Source: Steroidobacteraceae bacterium (lineage in GTDB: Bacteria > Pseudomonadota > Gammaproteobacteria > Steroidobacterales > Steroidobacteraceae). From it: 64,000 nt of DNA. A program made the translations under genes and the position numbers. Below the pieces are notes generated by a model, which was not told the DNA's origin, made no database searches, and was given only the letters and a program-made list of their open reading frames with translations. Location of the stretch: the NCBI GenBank assembly GCA_019634915.1, contig JAHCAN010000001.1:100063-164062 (forward strand). The letters are read 5' to 3'. Of the stretch, positions 8,240 to 16,751 are shown one piece after another; positions within the stretch are counted from its first letter, which is position 1, and each line of letters starts with the position of its first letter.

Positions 8240-10582
8240 TCAGAACGCGTAGTTCGCCGACAGCACGAACTGGCGCGTGTCGCCGGGCACCGCCCAGCCA
8301 TTGTTGCGCACGCGAACGTAGTACTCCTCGTCGAACAGGTTGTTGACGTTCAGCCGCAGGCCGAGCCGGTCGGTCGCCTGCCAGCTCGCCATCAGCCGGT
8401 GCACGGTGTACGACGGCGCCTTGTTGAGCGGCGGCGCACCGTTGGTCAGATAGATCTCGCCCTGGTACGTGACGCCGTAACCGATCGTGAAGCGCAGCGG
8501 CAGCTCGTAGGTCGTCCACAGGCTGCCCGAGTTCTCGGGCGTCTGCGTCAGCGGATTGCCGGCCTGCGCGTCGAGACTGCCTTGCGACAGATCGTAATCC
8601 GACACGCTCTGGATCACCTCGCTGTCGAGATACATGTAGTTCGCGAACACCTGCCACCTGTCGGTGATCGCGCCCGCGAGGCCGAGCGACACGCCGTCGA
8701 CGCGCGCCTCGCCGTCGAGCGCCTGCTCGCCGGACGGGTTGTCGGGGTTGTTCGGGTCGTTGACGCGGTAGTTGGTGCGCTCGTTCCTGAACACCGCCGC
8801 GCTCAACGCCAGGTGCGCGTCCAGCAGGTCCCACTTGACGCCGATCTCGTAATTCACCGCCTCTTCGGGATCGACGTTGCAGTTTGCGTTGCCGCTTGCG
8901 CTGGTCAGCGTGCACGGATTGCCATTCACGCTCGCCTTGGACGGCGTCTCCGAATTGCCGTAGGCGACGTAGATCGACGCGTTCTCCACCGGCTTGAACA
9001 CGAGGCCGGCGCGATACGACAGCAGATCGTCGCGGTTCACCGTGAGCGGATTGCCGGTGATCTCGCCGCCGCTCGCCGGTGTCGGAACCGACTGGCTGAC
9101 TGCGCGACTGTCGTTGTGCTCGTAGCGCAGGCCGGCGCTGAATTCCCACTTCGGCGAGAACCTCAGGCTGTCGAACACGTAGAGCGCCTGGTTGTCGAGC
9201 TCGCCGTTCGTCCTGCCCGAGACGATGAAATTGACCGGACCCGTCCAGTTCGAATCGGGGTTGCGGATGTCCATCAGCGGCAGCACCGGATTCGGCGTCG
9301 CGCCGTCCGGGTTGCGCAGGCTGTTGCCGTTCGCAAGGTCGTAGGTCTCGTGCGAGACCGAGAAGCCCGCGACCAGCGAGTGCGCCACTCCGCCCGTGTC
9401 GAAGTCGGCGCGGAAGTCGGTCTGGTTGACGATCGAGGTGTTCTTCGTGTCGCGCGTCGTGCCGCGCGGACCGGAAGGCTGGTACTGGCCGGGTGTCGCG
9501 CAGGCGGCGCCCGTCGGCGTCAGGCTCGTGTCGAGACACCAGGTGCCCTGCGGCGGATCGACCGCCGAGAACTGGCTCACCGTCTGCCAGCGCGTCAGGT
9601 TGCGCACCGAGAAGCGCTCGTCGAAGCGATGGTTCAGCACCAGCGTCGCGGCATCCTGCTCGTTCTTCTGCCGGTCGACGTTGTGGTAGCCGTAGTAGTT
9701 CGACGGATCGACGCCGGGCAGCGGGCCGCCGTCGAGTCCGGGATAGAACGGCACGCCATACTGCGGCACGTTGTCGTCGTACTGGTGGATGTAGCTCAGC
9801 GACAGCGTCGTGTCGCTGCCGAGGCCGAAGCTGATCGACGGCGCGATGCCCCAGCGCTCGTACTCCTCGTAGTCGCGGCCGGGCACGTCGTTGTGATGCA
9901 CCATCGCGTTCAGGCGCAGCGCGGTCGACTCGCCGATGCGCTGATTCGTGTCGACCGTGAAGCGGCCGTAGCTGTCGGTGCCGGCGCCGGCGCCGGCGCC
10001 GAGACGCGTGAATTCCTCTTCCGTCGCGACCTTGGTCACGAGGTTGATCGTTCCCCCGACCGAGCCGGACCCGGAGTACACGGAGCTCGGGCCGTTGACG
10101 ACTTCGACCTGCTCGAGATTGAACGGATCGGAGCGCGTGTACTGGGCACTGTCGCGCACGCCGTCGACGCCGATGTCGTTGTTCGCGTTGTAGCCGCGCA
10201 GCGTGATGCTGTCGCCGTAGCCACCGCCGCCCTCGCCGGCGCCGAACGTGATGCCGGGCAGCGTCGAGAGCACTTCGCGCAGCGTCATCAGGTTCTGGTC
10301 GACGATGACCTGCTGCGGCACCACGGTCACGGTCTGCGGCGTGTCGCGCAGCGGGCGCGTGTACTTGGGGGACGACGGTGCTTCGGGCCGGTAGCCTTCC
10401 TCGATCGAGGTCTCCTCGACCGTGACCTTCGGCAACTGGCGCACGTCGGCTGGCGCCTGCTGCGCCCTCGCGACCAGCACACCTCCGGCGATGGCCACGC
10501 TGACGGCGGTGGCAACCAGGGAGCGCGACGTCGCAGCGCGACGTGCGCCGTTCGAAAGAGACAGCGGCGGGACGGACTTCAT
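8240..10582 (-). CDS. TonB-dependent siderophore receptor (catecholate/FiuA-like)
   Basis: This 780-residue outer-membrane receptor has a signal peptide (about 1-40) and a TonB-box-like segment LPKVTVEE. A plug domain spans about 65-170 (RDTPQTVTVVPQ, TLREVLSTLPGI, VEVVNGPSSVYSG), and a 22-strand barrel ends in the canonical C-terminal phenylalanine (SANYAF). Sequence style and the nearby PiuC-type gene point to a catecholate siderophore or related ferric complex as ligand. The promoter region has a Fur-like box (10604-10622) and a perfect FNR/ANR box (10642-10655), suggesting control by iron and oxygen. The ligand is inferred, not shown. Confidence 0.92.
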   Translation of the reverse strand: MKSVPPLSLSNGARRAATSRSLVATAVSVAIAGGVLVARAQQAPADVRQLPKVTVEETSIEEGYRPEAPSSPKYTRPLRDTPQTVTVVPQQVIVDQNLMTLREVLSTLPGITFGAGEGGGGYGDSITLRGYNANNDIGVDGVRDSAQYTRSDPFNLEQVEVVNGPSSVYSGSGSVGGTINLVTKVATEEEFTRLGAGAGAGTDSYGRFTVDTNQRIGESTALRLNAMVHHNDVPGRDYEEYERWGIAPSISFGLGSDTTLSLSYIHQYDDNVPQYGVPFYPGLDGGPLPGVDPSNYYGYHNVDRQKNEQDAATLVLNHRFDERFSVRNLTRWQTVSQFSAVDPPQGTWCLDTSLTPTGAACATPGQYQPSGPRGTTRDTKNTSIVNQTDFRADFDTGGVAHSLVAGFSVSHETYDLANGNSLRNPDGATPNPVLPLMDIRNPDSNWTGPVNFIVSGRTNGELDNQALYVFDSLRFSPKWEFSAGLRYEHNDSRAVSQSVPTPASGGEITGNPLTVNRDDLLSYRAGLVFKPVENASIYVAYGNSETPSKASVNGNPCTLTSASGNANCNVDPEEAVNYEIGVKWDLLDAHLALSAAVFRNERTNYRVNDPNNPDNPSGEQALDGEARVDGVSLGLAGAITDRWQVFANYMYLDSEVIQSVSDYDLSQGSLDAQAGNPLTQTPENSGSLWTTYELPLRFTIGYGVTYQGEIYLTNGAPPLNKAPSYTVHRLMASWQATDRLGLRLNVNNLFDEEYYVRVRNNGWAVPGDTRQFVLSANYAF

Positions 10583-10603
10583 GTAAGGGGGCCTCAGCAG
10601 TTG

Positions 10604-10622
10604 TTATTGAGAATAAGACTCG
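10604..10622. promoter_or_regulatory. Fur-box-like operator before the siderophore receptor
   Basis: The AT-rich sequence TTATTGAGAATAAGACTCG contains a TGAGAAT half-site close to the Fur 7-1-7 consensus; the second half is weaker. It lies 22 bp upstream of the receptor ATG and overlaps a plausible minus-strand -10 (TATTCT, 10615-10610), which fits repression. Together with the site at 2814-2832 it brackets the iron block. Confidence 0.6.
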
Positions 10623-10641
10623 TTCGTAATTACTTTCTCAT

Positions 10642-10655
10642 TTGATCCAGATCAA
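10642..10655. promoter_or_regulatory. Perfect FNR/ANR-type box
   Basis: TTGAT-CCAG-ATCAA is an exact match to the FNR/ANR/Dnr consensus TTGATNNNNATCAA. It lies between the receptor gene (minus) and the ZIP transporter gene (plus). The centre is about 41-46 bp from plausible start sites on both strands, a spacing typical of class II activation. Which gene it controls cannot be read from the sequence. Confidence 0.7.
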
Positions 10656-10753
10656 CGTCAAGGGACGCCGGGTGCTGTAGCCCGCGCAAGCCTCATAATG
10701 TTGGGATCCACCACGGGGAGGTCAGTCTGGACTGGGTCTACGCCACAGGGGTC

Positions 10754-11497
10754 GTGTTTGCGTCCGGCACGCTCGCCACGGCCGTCGGCGCGGCACCGGT
10801 GCTCGCGCTGAAGACGCTGAGCCCGCGGCTCGCCAACCATTTCCTCGCCCTCGCCGCCGGCGTGATGCTCGCCGCGAGCGTCTACACGCTGCTGCCGGCC
10901 GCGCTCGACGAGGCAGCGAACCGCGTGGCCGCGCCGTGGGCCGTGCCGCTGACACTGCTCGCGATGGGCGTCGGGGCGTGGACGATCGCCTGGGCGAACC
11001 GGCGCTTCCCGCACGAACACCAGTACAAGGGCCACGATGGCAGCCGCAGCGAGCATTCGCTGTCCTTCCTGCTGGTGACGGCGATCGCGCTGCATAATTT
11101 TCCGGAGGGCCTGAGCGTCGGCGTCACGCTCGGCGCCGACGACCCGACGCTGACGCCGCGCATCGCGGTCGCGATCGCGATCCAGAACGTGCCGGAGGGG
11201 CTCGTCGTCGCGATGGCGATGCTCGGCAGCGGTTTCAGCCGCGGGCGGGCCTTCGGGCTCGGCGTGTTCACCGGGCTGATCGAGACTGCGGGCGGGCTGT
11301 TCGGCGCCGCCGCGGTCGGCTCCGCCGGTGCGCTGCTGCCCTGGGCGCTCGCGTTCGCGGCCGGTGCGATGCTCTACGTGATCAGCGAGGAAGTGATCCC
11401 CGAGACGCATCGCAAGGGGATGTCGGGCGGCGCGACCGCGAGCCTGCTGACCGGCTTCGCCGCGATGGTGTGGTTCAACGGCCTGTTCGCGTCCTGA
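10754..11497 (+). CDS. ZIP-family metal transporter
   Basis: This is an inner-membrane divalent metal importer (zinc, possibly iron or manganese) of the ZIP family. The metal-site helices carry HNFPEGLSVG and QNVPEGLVVA, and a histidine-containing cytoplasmic loop (PHEHQYKGHDG) follows helix 3. From GTG 10754 the protein has 247 residues but lacks the start of helix 1. The frame continues upstream as LDWVYATGV from CTG 10727, five bases after a GGGGAGG ribosome binding site (10715-10721). CTG 10727 (256 residues) is therefore probably the true start. A CATAAT -10 candidate sits at 10694-10699. It is followed at 12 bp by the LAL regulator. Confidence 0.88.
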   Translation: MFASGTLATAVGAAPVLALKTLSPRLANHFLALAAGVMLAASVYTLLPAALDEAANRVAAPWAVPLTLLAMGVGAWTIAWANRRFPHEHQYKGHDGSRSEHSLSFLLVTAIALHNFPEGLSVGVTLGADDPTLTPRIAVAIAIQNVPEGLVVAMAMLGSGFSRGRAFGLGVFTGLIETAGGLFGAAAVGSAGALLPWALAFAAGAMLYVISEEVIPETHRKGMSGGATASLLTGFAAMVWFNGLFAS

Positions 11498-11509
11498 CCG
11501 GTCGCCACG

Positions 11510-14152
11510 ATGTACACCGCGCAGACCAAGTTCCGTGCCCCGCGGGTGCGCAGCGATTCGGTGGCGCGCGCGGCGTTGCTCGCCGCGCTCGAGCGCTCGG
11601 TGGCGGCGAACCCGGTGACGCTGGTCAGTGCACCGGCCGGCTGGGGCAAGTCCACCCTCCTCGCGCAGTTCGCCGGCGCCGCGCAGCACAGTCGCCAGGT
11701 CCTGTGGCTGTCGATCGACGCCGATGACAACGACCCGAACCGGCTGTTCGCCGCGCTGGTCGAGGCGATCGAACCGCTCGGCGCGGTGTGGGACGTCGAT
11801 CCGCGCGCGCTGACCGCGAATGCCTCGCTCGGCGGCTCGCAACTGCGCGCGGCGGCGGCGGCGCTCGTCAATGCGCTGTGCACGGTCAGCACGGCGCGCA
11901 TCGTGCTGCTGCTCGATGACCTGCATCGGCTGGAACGCGGCGAGCCGCTCGCGCTGATCGAGTCGCTGGCCGAACGCCTGCCCGAGCACGTCGCGCTGCT
12001 GCTCGGCTCGCGCGTACCGCCGGCGCTGCCGCTCGCGCGCTGGCGCCTGCACGGCGAGCTCGGCGAGTTCGGCACGGCGGAGCTCGCGTTCACGGCCGAG
12101 GATGCTGCGACGCTCGCCGCACAGCGGCTCGCCGCGCCGCTCGACGAGATCGCCCTGCACCGCGCGCTCGCGCGCACGCATGGCTGGCCCGCGGGCCTCG
12201 CGCTCGCGCTCGGCCGCACGCGCGGCGGCGGGCGCCTGCCGAGCTCGGAAGCGCTGATGTTCGAATACCTCGCGCAGGAAGTCTTCGCCGGCGTGCCGGC
12301 GGACATCCAGGAATTCCTGCTGCGCAGCTCGATCCTCGTCGAGCTCGACCCGGCGCTGTGCGAAGCGGTGACCGGCCGCGAGGATGCGCGCGAGCTGCTG
12401 CGCGACCTGTACCGGCGCAGCCTCTTCGTCACCGCGCTCGACGAGACGACGCCGGTGCTGCGCGTGCACGACCTGTTCCGCGACTTCCTTGCCGCGCGCC
12501 TCGCGCTGCGCGATCCCGGCGAAGTCGCGGCCTGGCATCGCGCCGCCGCGCGCGCCGAGCGCAACGGGACGCGTGCGATCCAGCACTGCCTCGCCGCCGA
12601 GGACTGGGACGAGGCCATCGCGCGGATCTTCCCGATCGGCGAGCAGCTGCTCGCCGAGGGCGCGCAGGACGCGATCGAGCGCTGGCTCGTGCAGCTGCCG
12701 CCCGCCGCGCGTGAGACGAGCGCCGCCGCCGCGTGGCTCGACGGGCTGTGCGCCTCGACGCGCTGGGACTGGCTGCGCACGCGCCGGCAGCTGACCCGCG
12801 CGGTGGGCCTGCTCGACCCCGGCGCACCGGAACGCGTGCGCGCGCTCGTGCATCTGGCCGATGCCGTCAATTCGCTCGGCGATCGCGCCGGCGCCGCGCG
12901 CTTGCTCGACGAGATCGAGCGCCAGCCGATGGACGCGGCGGGCCGCGCGCAGCTCGCGGTGCTGCGTGCCTGGAATGCGCTGCCGTCGGGCGACGTCGAC
13001 GCGGTCGTGCGGCACATGCGCGATTTCCTCGCGATCGTCGAGCACGATCCGGTGCAACTGTGCCCGCGCGCGGCCGGCCAGATCCATTGCCTGTTCATCG
13101 GCATCCCGGGCATCGTCGGCCTGTTCGACCGCTTCTTCACGCTCGCGCAGCGTGTGCCCGGCACGAAGGCGGCGCCCTGGCAGGCACTCGCGCTGACGGT
13201 CGGCGCCTGGGCGAGCCTGTGGCGCGGACGGCTCGAGGATACGCGCGATGCGATCGCCCGCAGCGACGAGCTGCAGCATCGCTTCGGCGACCTGCGCAAC
13301 GTCGGGCGCGGCCACGCACAGGTCAAGTGCATCTTCCTCGCCGCGATCGGCCGCGGCGAGGAGGCGCTCGCGATCTCGACCGCGATCCTCGCGAACATGG
13401 ACGCGCCCGATGCGGCGGGCCTGCGCCTCGTCTGGCGCCGCGCCTACCTGCACGGCACGGCGCGCCTGTTGTGGATGCTCGGTCGCGACCGCGAATTCCT
13501 CGCGCTGGTGCCGGAGCTGACCGCACCGCGCAACGAGGCCGAATGGCCCTTCCTCGATATGGCCGCCGACATCGTGGCCGGCCAGGCCGCGCTGATCGCG
13601 CTCGACTGGCCGGCGGCGATCGCGGCGTTCGGGCGCGCGGTCGCCGTCCATCCGCGCCACCGCATGGCGATGGCGGCCGCCGATTCGCGCACGGGCCTCG
13701 CGTGCGCGCTGCTCGGTGCCGGACGGCGCGACGCGGCCTGGCGCGCGCTCGCGCCGGTGATCGACGAATGCGTCGCCGACCAGGCGATCGGGCTGCTGCT
13801 GCTCGAACCCGCCGCACGCCTCGATGCGCTGCTCGGCGTGGTGCCCGCCACGGTGCGGCGCCGCCCGGAGGTTGCGGTGCTGCTCGAGCGCCTCGCCGCA
13901 TGGCGCGGCCACGTCGAGCAGGACGCCCCGCAGGGCCCGCTCGCGCTGCTGACCGAGCGCGAGCTCGAAGTGCTCGCGCAGGTCGCCGCGGGCGCGGGCA
14001 ACAAGCACGTCGCGCGCGAGCTGGCGCTGTCGCTGCACACGGTCAAGCGGCACATCGCCAACATCCTCGCGAAACTCGACTGCGCCTCGCGCGGCGAGGC
14101 TGCCGATCTCTATCGCCGCCACGCGCCGCGCAGCAGTGTCACGGCCGGCTGA
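11510..14152 (+). CDS. Large ATP-binding LuxR (MalT-like, LAL) transcriptional regulator
   Basis: This 880-residue regulator has an N-terminal STAND-type ATPase with P-loop SAPAGWGKSTLL (about residues 43-54) and Walker B VLLLDDLHRL. A long helical TPR-like sensor region runs from about 330 to 800. The C-terminal LuxR helix-turn-helix begins LTERELEVL and contains SLHTVKRHIANILAKL. LAL proteins bind an effector and ATP, oligomerise and activate promoters; the effector here is unknown. It follows the ZIP gene by 12 bp and overlaps the glycosylase gene by 17 bp, so it may be co-transcribed with both. Its targets are not evident. Confidence 0.9.
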   Translation: MYTAQTKFRAPRVRSDSVARAALLAALERSVAANPVTLVSAPAGWGKSTLLAQFAGAAQHSRQVLWLSIDADDNDPNRLFAALVEAIEPLGAVWDVDPRALTANASLGGSQLRAAAAALVNALCTVSTARIVLLLDDLHRLERGEPLALIESLAERLPEHVALLLGSRVPPALPLARWRLHGELGEFGTAELAFTAEDAATLAAQRLAAPLDEIALHRALARTHGWPAGLALALGRTRGGGRLPSSEALMFEYLAQEVFAGVPADIQEFLLRSSILVELDPALCEAVTGREDARELLRDLYRRSLFVTALDETTPVLRVHDLFRDFLAARLALRDPGEVAAWHRAAARAERNGTRAIQHCLAAEDWDEAIARIFPIGEQLLAEGAQDAIERWLVQLPPAARETSAAAAWLDGLCASTRWDWLRTRRQLTRAVGLLDPGAPERVRALVHLADAVNSLGDRAGAARLLDEIERQPMDAAGRAQLAVLRAWNALPSGDVDAVVRHMRDFLAIVEHDPVQLCPRAAGQIHCLFIGIPGIVGLFDRFFTLAQRVPGTKAAPWQALALTVGAWASLWRGRLEDTRDAIARSDELQHRFGDLRNVGRGHAQVKCIFLAAIGRGEEALAISTAILANMDAPDAAGLRLVWRRAYLHGTARLLWMLGRDREFLALVPELTAPRNEAEWPFLDMAADIVAGQAALIALDWPAAIAAFGRAVAVHPRHRMAMAAADSRTGLACALLGAGRRDAAWRALAPVIDECVADQAIGLLLLEPAARLDALLGVVPATVRRRPEVAVLLERLAAWRGHVEQDAPQGPLALLTERELEVLAQVAAGAGNKHVARELALSLHTVKRHIANILAKLDCASRGEAADLYRRHAPRSSVTAG

Positions 14153-14672
14153 TCCCGCGCGCGTACGCGCGTTCCCGCCAATCCTCGGTCCGCGGCCGTG
14201 CATCCTCGTGCTCGGCAGCCTGCCGGGCGTTGCCTCGCTGCGCGCGGGTCAGTACTACGCGCATCCGCGCAACCAGTTCTGGCCGATCATGGGCGCGCTG
14301 TGCGACGCCGGCCCGCAGCGGCCGTATCGCGAACGGCTGCGCGCGCTGCGCGAGCGCGGCGTGTGCGTCTGGGACGTGCTCGCCGAAGCCTCGCGGCCCG
14401 GCAGCGCCGACGCCGCGATCGACGCCGCCACGGCGCGCGCGCACGACCTCGCGGGCCTGCTCGGCAGCCGCCCGTCGATCCGGCTGGTCGCATTCAACGG
14501 CGCGACGGCCGCCCGCCTGTACGCGAAGCTCGTGGGTCCCGCGCTGACGCCGGATCGCGCGGCGGCGCTGGCCCATGTGACCCTGCCCTCGACGAGCCCT
14601 GCGCACGCGAGCCTGACGTACGCGGCCAAGCTGCGGGCCTGGCGGGCGGCGCTGGCACCCCTTCTCGCCTGA
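14136..14672 (+). CDS. DNA-deoxyinosine glycosylase family protein (uracil-DNA glycosylase superfamily)
   Basis: This 178-residue protein is of the hypoxanthine-DNA glycosylase branch of the UDG superfamily, which removes deaminated bases. Recognisable motifs are the LGSLPGVASLRAGQYYAHPR segment (about residues 26-45) followed by NQFW, whose asparagine is the usual catalytic position, and a C-terminal LPSTSPAHA motif that inserts into the DNA. The GTG start at 14136 lies inside the 3' end of the LAL regulator gene. The coding end coincides with the first unit of a 17-bp tandem repeat, so the stop codon itself is part of the repeat. Confidence 0.85.
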   Translation: MSRPADPARVRAFPPILGPRPCILVLGSLPGVASLRAGQYYAHPRNQFWPIMGALCDAGPQRPYRERLRALRERGVCVWDVLAEASRPGSADAAIDAATARAHDLAGLLGSRPSIRLVAFNGATAARLYAKLVGPALTPDRAAALAHVTLPSTSPAHASLTYAAKLRAWRAALAPLLA

Positions 14673-14712
14673 CACCCGTTCTCGCCTGACACCCGTTCTC
14701 GCCTGACACCCG
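14656..14712 (+). repeat. 17-bp tandem repeat, three copies plus a partial copy
   Basis: The unit CACCCnTTCTCGCCTGA occurs at 14656-14672, 14673-14689 and 14690-14706, with a truncated CACCCG after it. Copies 2 and 3 are identical; copy 1 has C instead of G at the variable base. Each unit ends with TGA, so the glycosylase gene ends in the first copy and the others give redundant in-phase or out-of-phase stops. It looks like a short minisatellite in the 118-bp gap before the next gene. Confidence 0.9.
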
Positions 14713-14790
14713 GCGTATGGCTCCTCGCGGGCGCCCCGCATGGCTCTCCGGAGCGATGCCGGCGCCCGGCCCCCTGCCGAGAATGGCGCC

Positions 14791-15195
14791 ATGTCGGACG
14801 CCACTGCATACGACCCCCACCGCCGCTTCATCGAGCACTACCGCAGCCGGTATCTGCCGAGCGTGCGCTGGTCGGCGCCGCGCCGCGGGATCGAGATCGT
14901 CGGCCTCGAGGCCGTGATCCGCCATCTGCTGCAGGAAGCGGCCTGCATGGCGGCACCCGAGTTCACCCCGGTGCGCTGCGCGAGCTCGCCCGAGCGGGTG
15001 ATCGACGAACAGGTCGTGCGCTTCGTGCACGCCGGGGACGGCATCGCCGGCGCGCCGATCACCCGTGGCGACCTGGTCGAGCTCGAGCGCGTGCGCATCT
15101 TCGAGCTGCAGGCGGGGCGCGTGAAGTCCGAAACCCATATCGAAACCTGGTCCGTGCTGGAACGGGCCAATCACACAGGGAGGATCCAGGCATGA
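14791..15195 (+). CDS. Small NTF2/SnoaL-like protein
   Basis: This 134-residue cytoplasmic protein resembles SnoaL-like polyketide-cyclase or nuclear-transport-factor-2 folds: an N-terminal helix (RRFIEHYRSRYLPSVRW), a middle helical segment and a C-terminal sheet ending in ETHIETWSVLER. No catalytic assignment is possible. ATG 14791 is chosen over an upstream in-frame ATG because the upstream part is low-complexity and overlaps the repeat-bearing gap. The stop overlaps the next start (ATGA), so it is coupled to the cytochrome gene. Confidence 0.65.
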   Translation: MSDATAYDPHRRFIEHYRSRYLPSVRWSAPRRGIEIVGLEAVIRHLLQEAACMAAPEFTPVRCASSPERVIDEQVVRFVHAGDGIAGAPITRGDLVELERVRIFELQAGRVKSETHIETWSVLERANHTGRIQA

Positions 15196-15722
15196 AATCG
15201 AAACTCTGGCTGGGCGCGGCGGCCGTCGCCGCCCACTTCTGCGTCTGGCAGGCATTCGCATCCGACGCACCGACCCGGATCGCCGCGGCGGTCACCGGCG
15301 AATCCACGGTCAGCGGCGAGCCGGCGGGCCACGTCGCGCGCGGCCGCTACCTCGTGCAGGTCGCGGGCTGCAACGACTGCCACACCCCGGGCTATGCCGG
15401 GCAGGCGGGCAAGGTGCCCGAACAGGACTGGCTGACCGGCGATGCGCTCGGCTGGACGGGCCCCTGGGGCACGACCTACCCGATCAACCTGCGCCTGTTC
15501 GTCGCCGACCTGACGGCCGGGCAGTGGCTCACGGTGACCCGCAACGCCGTCGCGCGCCCGCCGATGCCCTGGTTTAATCTGCACGCCATGAGCGACGAGG
15601 ATCTGCTCGCGATCTACCACTACGTCCGCGCGCTCGGGCCGACGGGCCAGCCCGCACCCGCGTACCTGCCGCCCGGCGTCGCAGCCGCCACGCCGGTCGT
15701 GCGCTTCCCGGGGATCGAATAG
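15192..15722 (+). CDS. Periplasmic c-type cytochrome
   Basis: This 176-residue precursor has a signal peptide (about 1-24) and one haem-binding motif, CNDCH, at residues 60-64. A likely axial methionine lies in the PPMPWFNLHAM region before a helix (SDEDLLAIYHYVRAL) typical of class I cytochromes c. It should be an exported electron carrier or redox subunit. It is translationally coupled to the preceding SnoaL-like gene. No partner oxidase or dehydrogenase is adjacent, so its electron donor is unknown. Confidence 0.85.
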   Translation: MKSKLWLGAAAVAAHFCVWQAFASDAPTRIAAAVTGESTVSGEPAGHVARGRYLVQVAGCNDCHTPGYAGQAGKVPEQDWLTGDALGWTGPWGTTYPINLRLFVADLTAGQWLTVTRNAVARPPMPWFNLHAMSDEDLLAIYHYVRALGPTGQPAPAYLPPGVAAATPVVRFPGIE

Positions 15723-15752
15723 CCCGGCACACACAAAAGAAGGAACACCGCC

Positions 15753-16751
15753 ATGTCGTCGATCACCGCTGTCGGATCAACTGCCGTGCGCACGGCCCTC
15801 GTGCTGCTCGCCGCGGTACTGTGCATGCCGGCACTCGCCGACGAGCCCGGCGAGACCTGGGAGATCACGACCGAAATGCAGGCGGCGGGCATGTCCCTGC
15901 CCGCGAATACGCAGCAGGTCTGCACGCCGAAGGACGCCCCGGAGCAACCGCCGGGCCTGCAGACGCAGGACAACTGCGAGGTCTACGACGTGCAGCGCTC
16001 GGGCAGCTCGATGCGCTGGAAGATGCGCTGCACCGGCGACCCGCCGACTTCCGGTTCCGGCGAGATGACCTACAGCGGCCGGGACAGCTATCGCGGCGAG
16101 ATGCACATGAACGTCGGCGGCGACGAGATGCACATGAAGCTGAGCGGCCGCCGGCTCGGCACGGCCTGCGACGCGGGCAAGGTCAAGCGGCAGATCGCGG
16201 CCGCGCAGGCGCAGTCCGCGGCGTACCAGGAGCAGGTCTGCCAGGCCGGCGTCGACGGCATGACAGCGTACACGTTCAACGGAGCGAACGGCATCCAGTG
16301 CGCGGCGAAATACCGCGACCAGTATTGCGCGAATATCCGGACCGAGGCGGGCTACGACAAGGTCGCCGACATGGGCATGAGTACGCAGGGCCCGGCGCAG
16401 ATGCGCAGCGACCTCGGTGCCGCCGCGAGCCTGTGTGGCCTGCCGGCCGCGGGCGCCGGCAGTGTCGAGGACATCCGCGGCGGGCTGTGCCGCAAGGCAC
16501 TCGAGAACGAGTCGCTCGTCTTCCTCGGCCGCAACTGCGAGCCCGAGGGCAAGCCGCTCGCGCTGCGCGAGTGCGCGGGCCGCGGCTATTCGTCGCCGGT
16601 CGCGGCGAAGTACGTCGATTTCTGCAACGCCTACGCGCGCCACGGCGCGCTGCCGGCCGCGGGAGAAGCGGCCGCCGCAGCACCGGCCGACCCGAAGGAG
16701 TCGGCGATCAAGGCCGGCAAGAAGGCGCTGCGCGGCCTGATCGGCTTCTGA
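15753..16751 (+). CDS. DUF3617-domain secreted protein
   Basis: This 332-residue exported protein has a signal peptide ending near ALADE (about residue 30). A DUF3617-type region begins GETWEITTEMQ with paired cysteines (QVCTPKD, DNCEVYDV, MRCTG). A longer cysteine-containing C-terminal part follows, ending in a Lys-rich helix. The function of DUF3617 proteins is unknown; they are found in the periplasm of proteobacteria. ATG 15753 has a GAAGGAA-like ribosome binding site. Its stop codon overlaps the start of the carboxypeptidase frame. Confidence 0.8.
   Translation: MSSITAVGSTAVRTALVLLAAVLCMPALADEPGETWEITTEMQAAGMSLPANTQQVCTPKDAPEQPPGLQTQDNCEVYDVQRSGSSMRWKMRCTGDPPTSGSGEMTYSGRDSYRGEMHMNVGGDEMHMKLSGRRLGTACDAGKVKRQIAAAQAQSAAYQEQVCQAGVDGMTAYTFNGANGIQCAAKYRDQYCANIRTEAGYDKVADMGMSTQGPAQMRSDLGAAASLCGLPAAGAGSVEDIRGGLCRKALENESLVFLGRNCEPEGKPLALRECAGRGYSSPVAAKYVDFCNAYARHGALPAAGEAAAAAPADPKESAIKAGKKALRGLIGF

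Noticed and set aside
10658-14203. 1181-residue minus-strand open frame opposite the LAL regulator
   Set aside because: Arg/Ala/Gly/Glu-rich shadow of a high-GC gene with no recognisable domain; the opposite strand encodes a complete LuxR-type regulator with all motifs.
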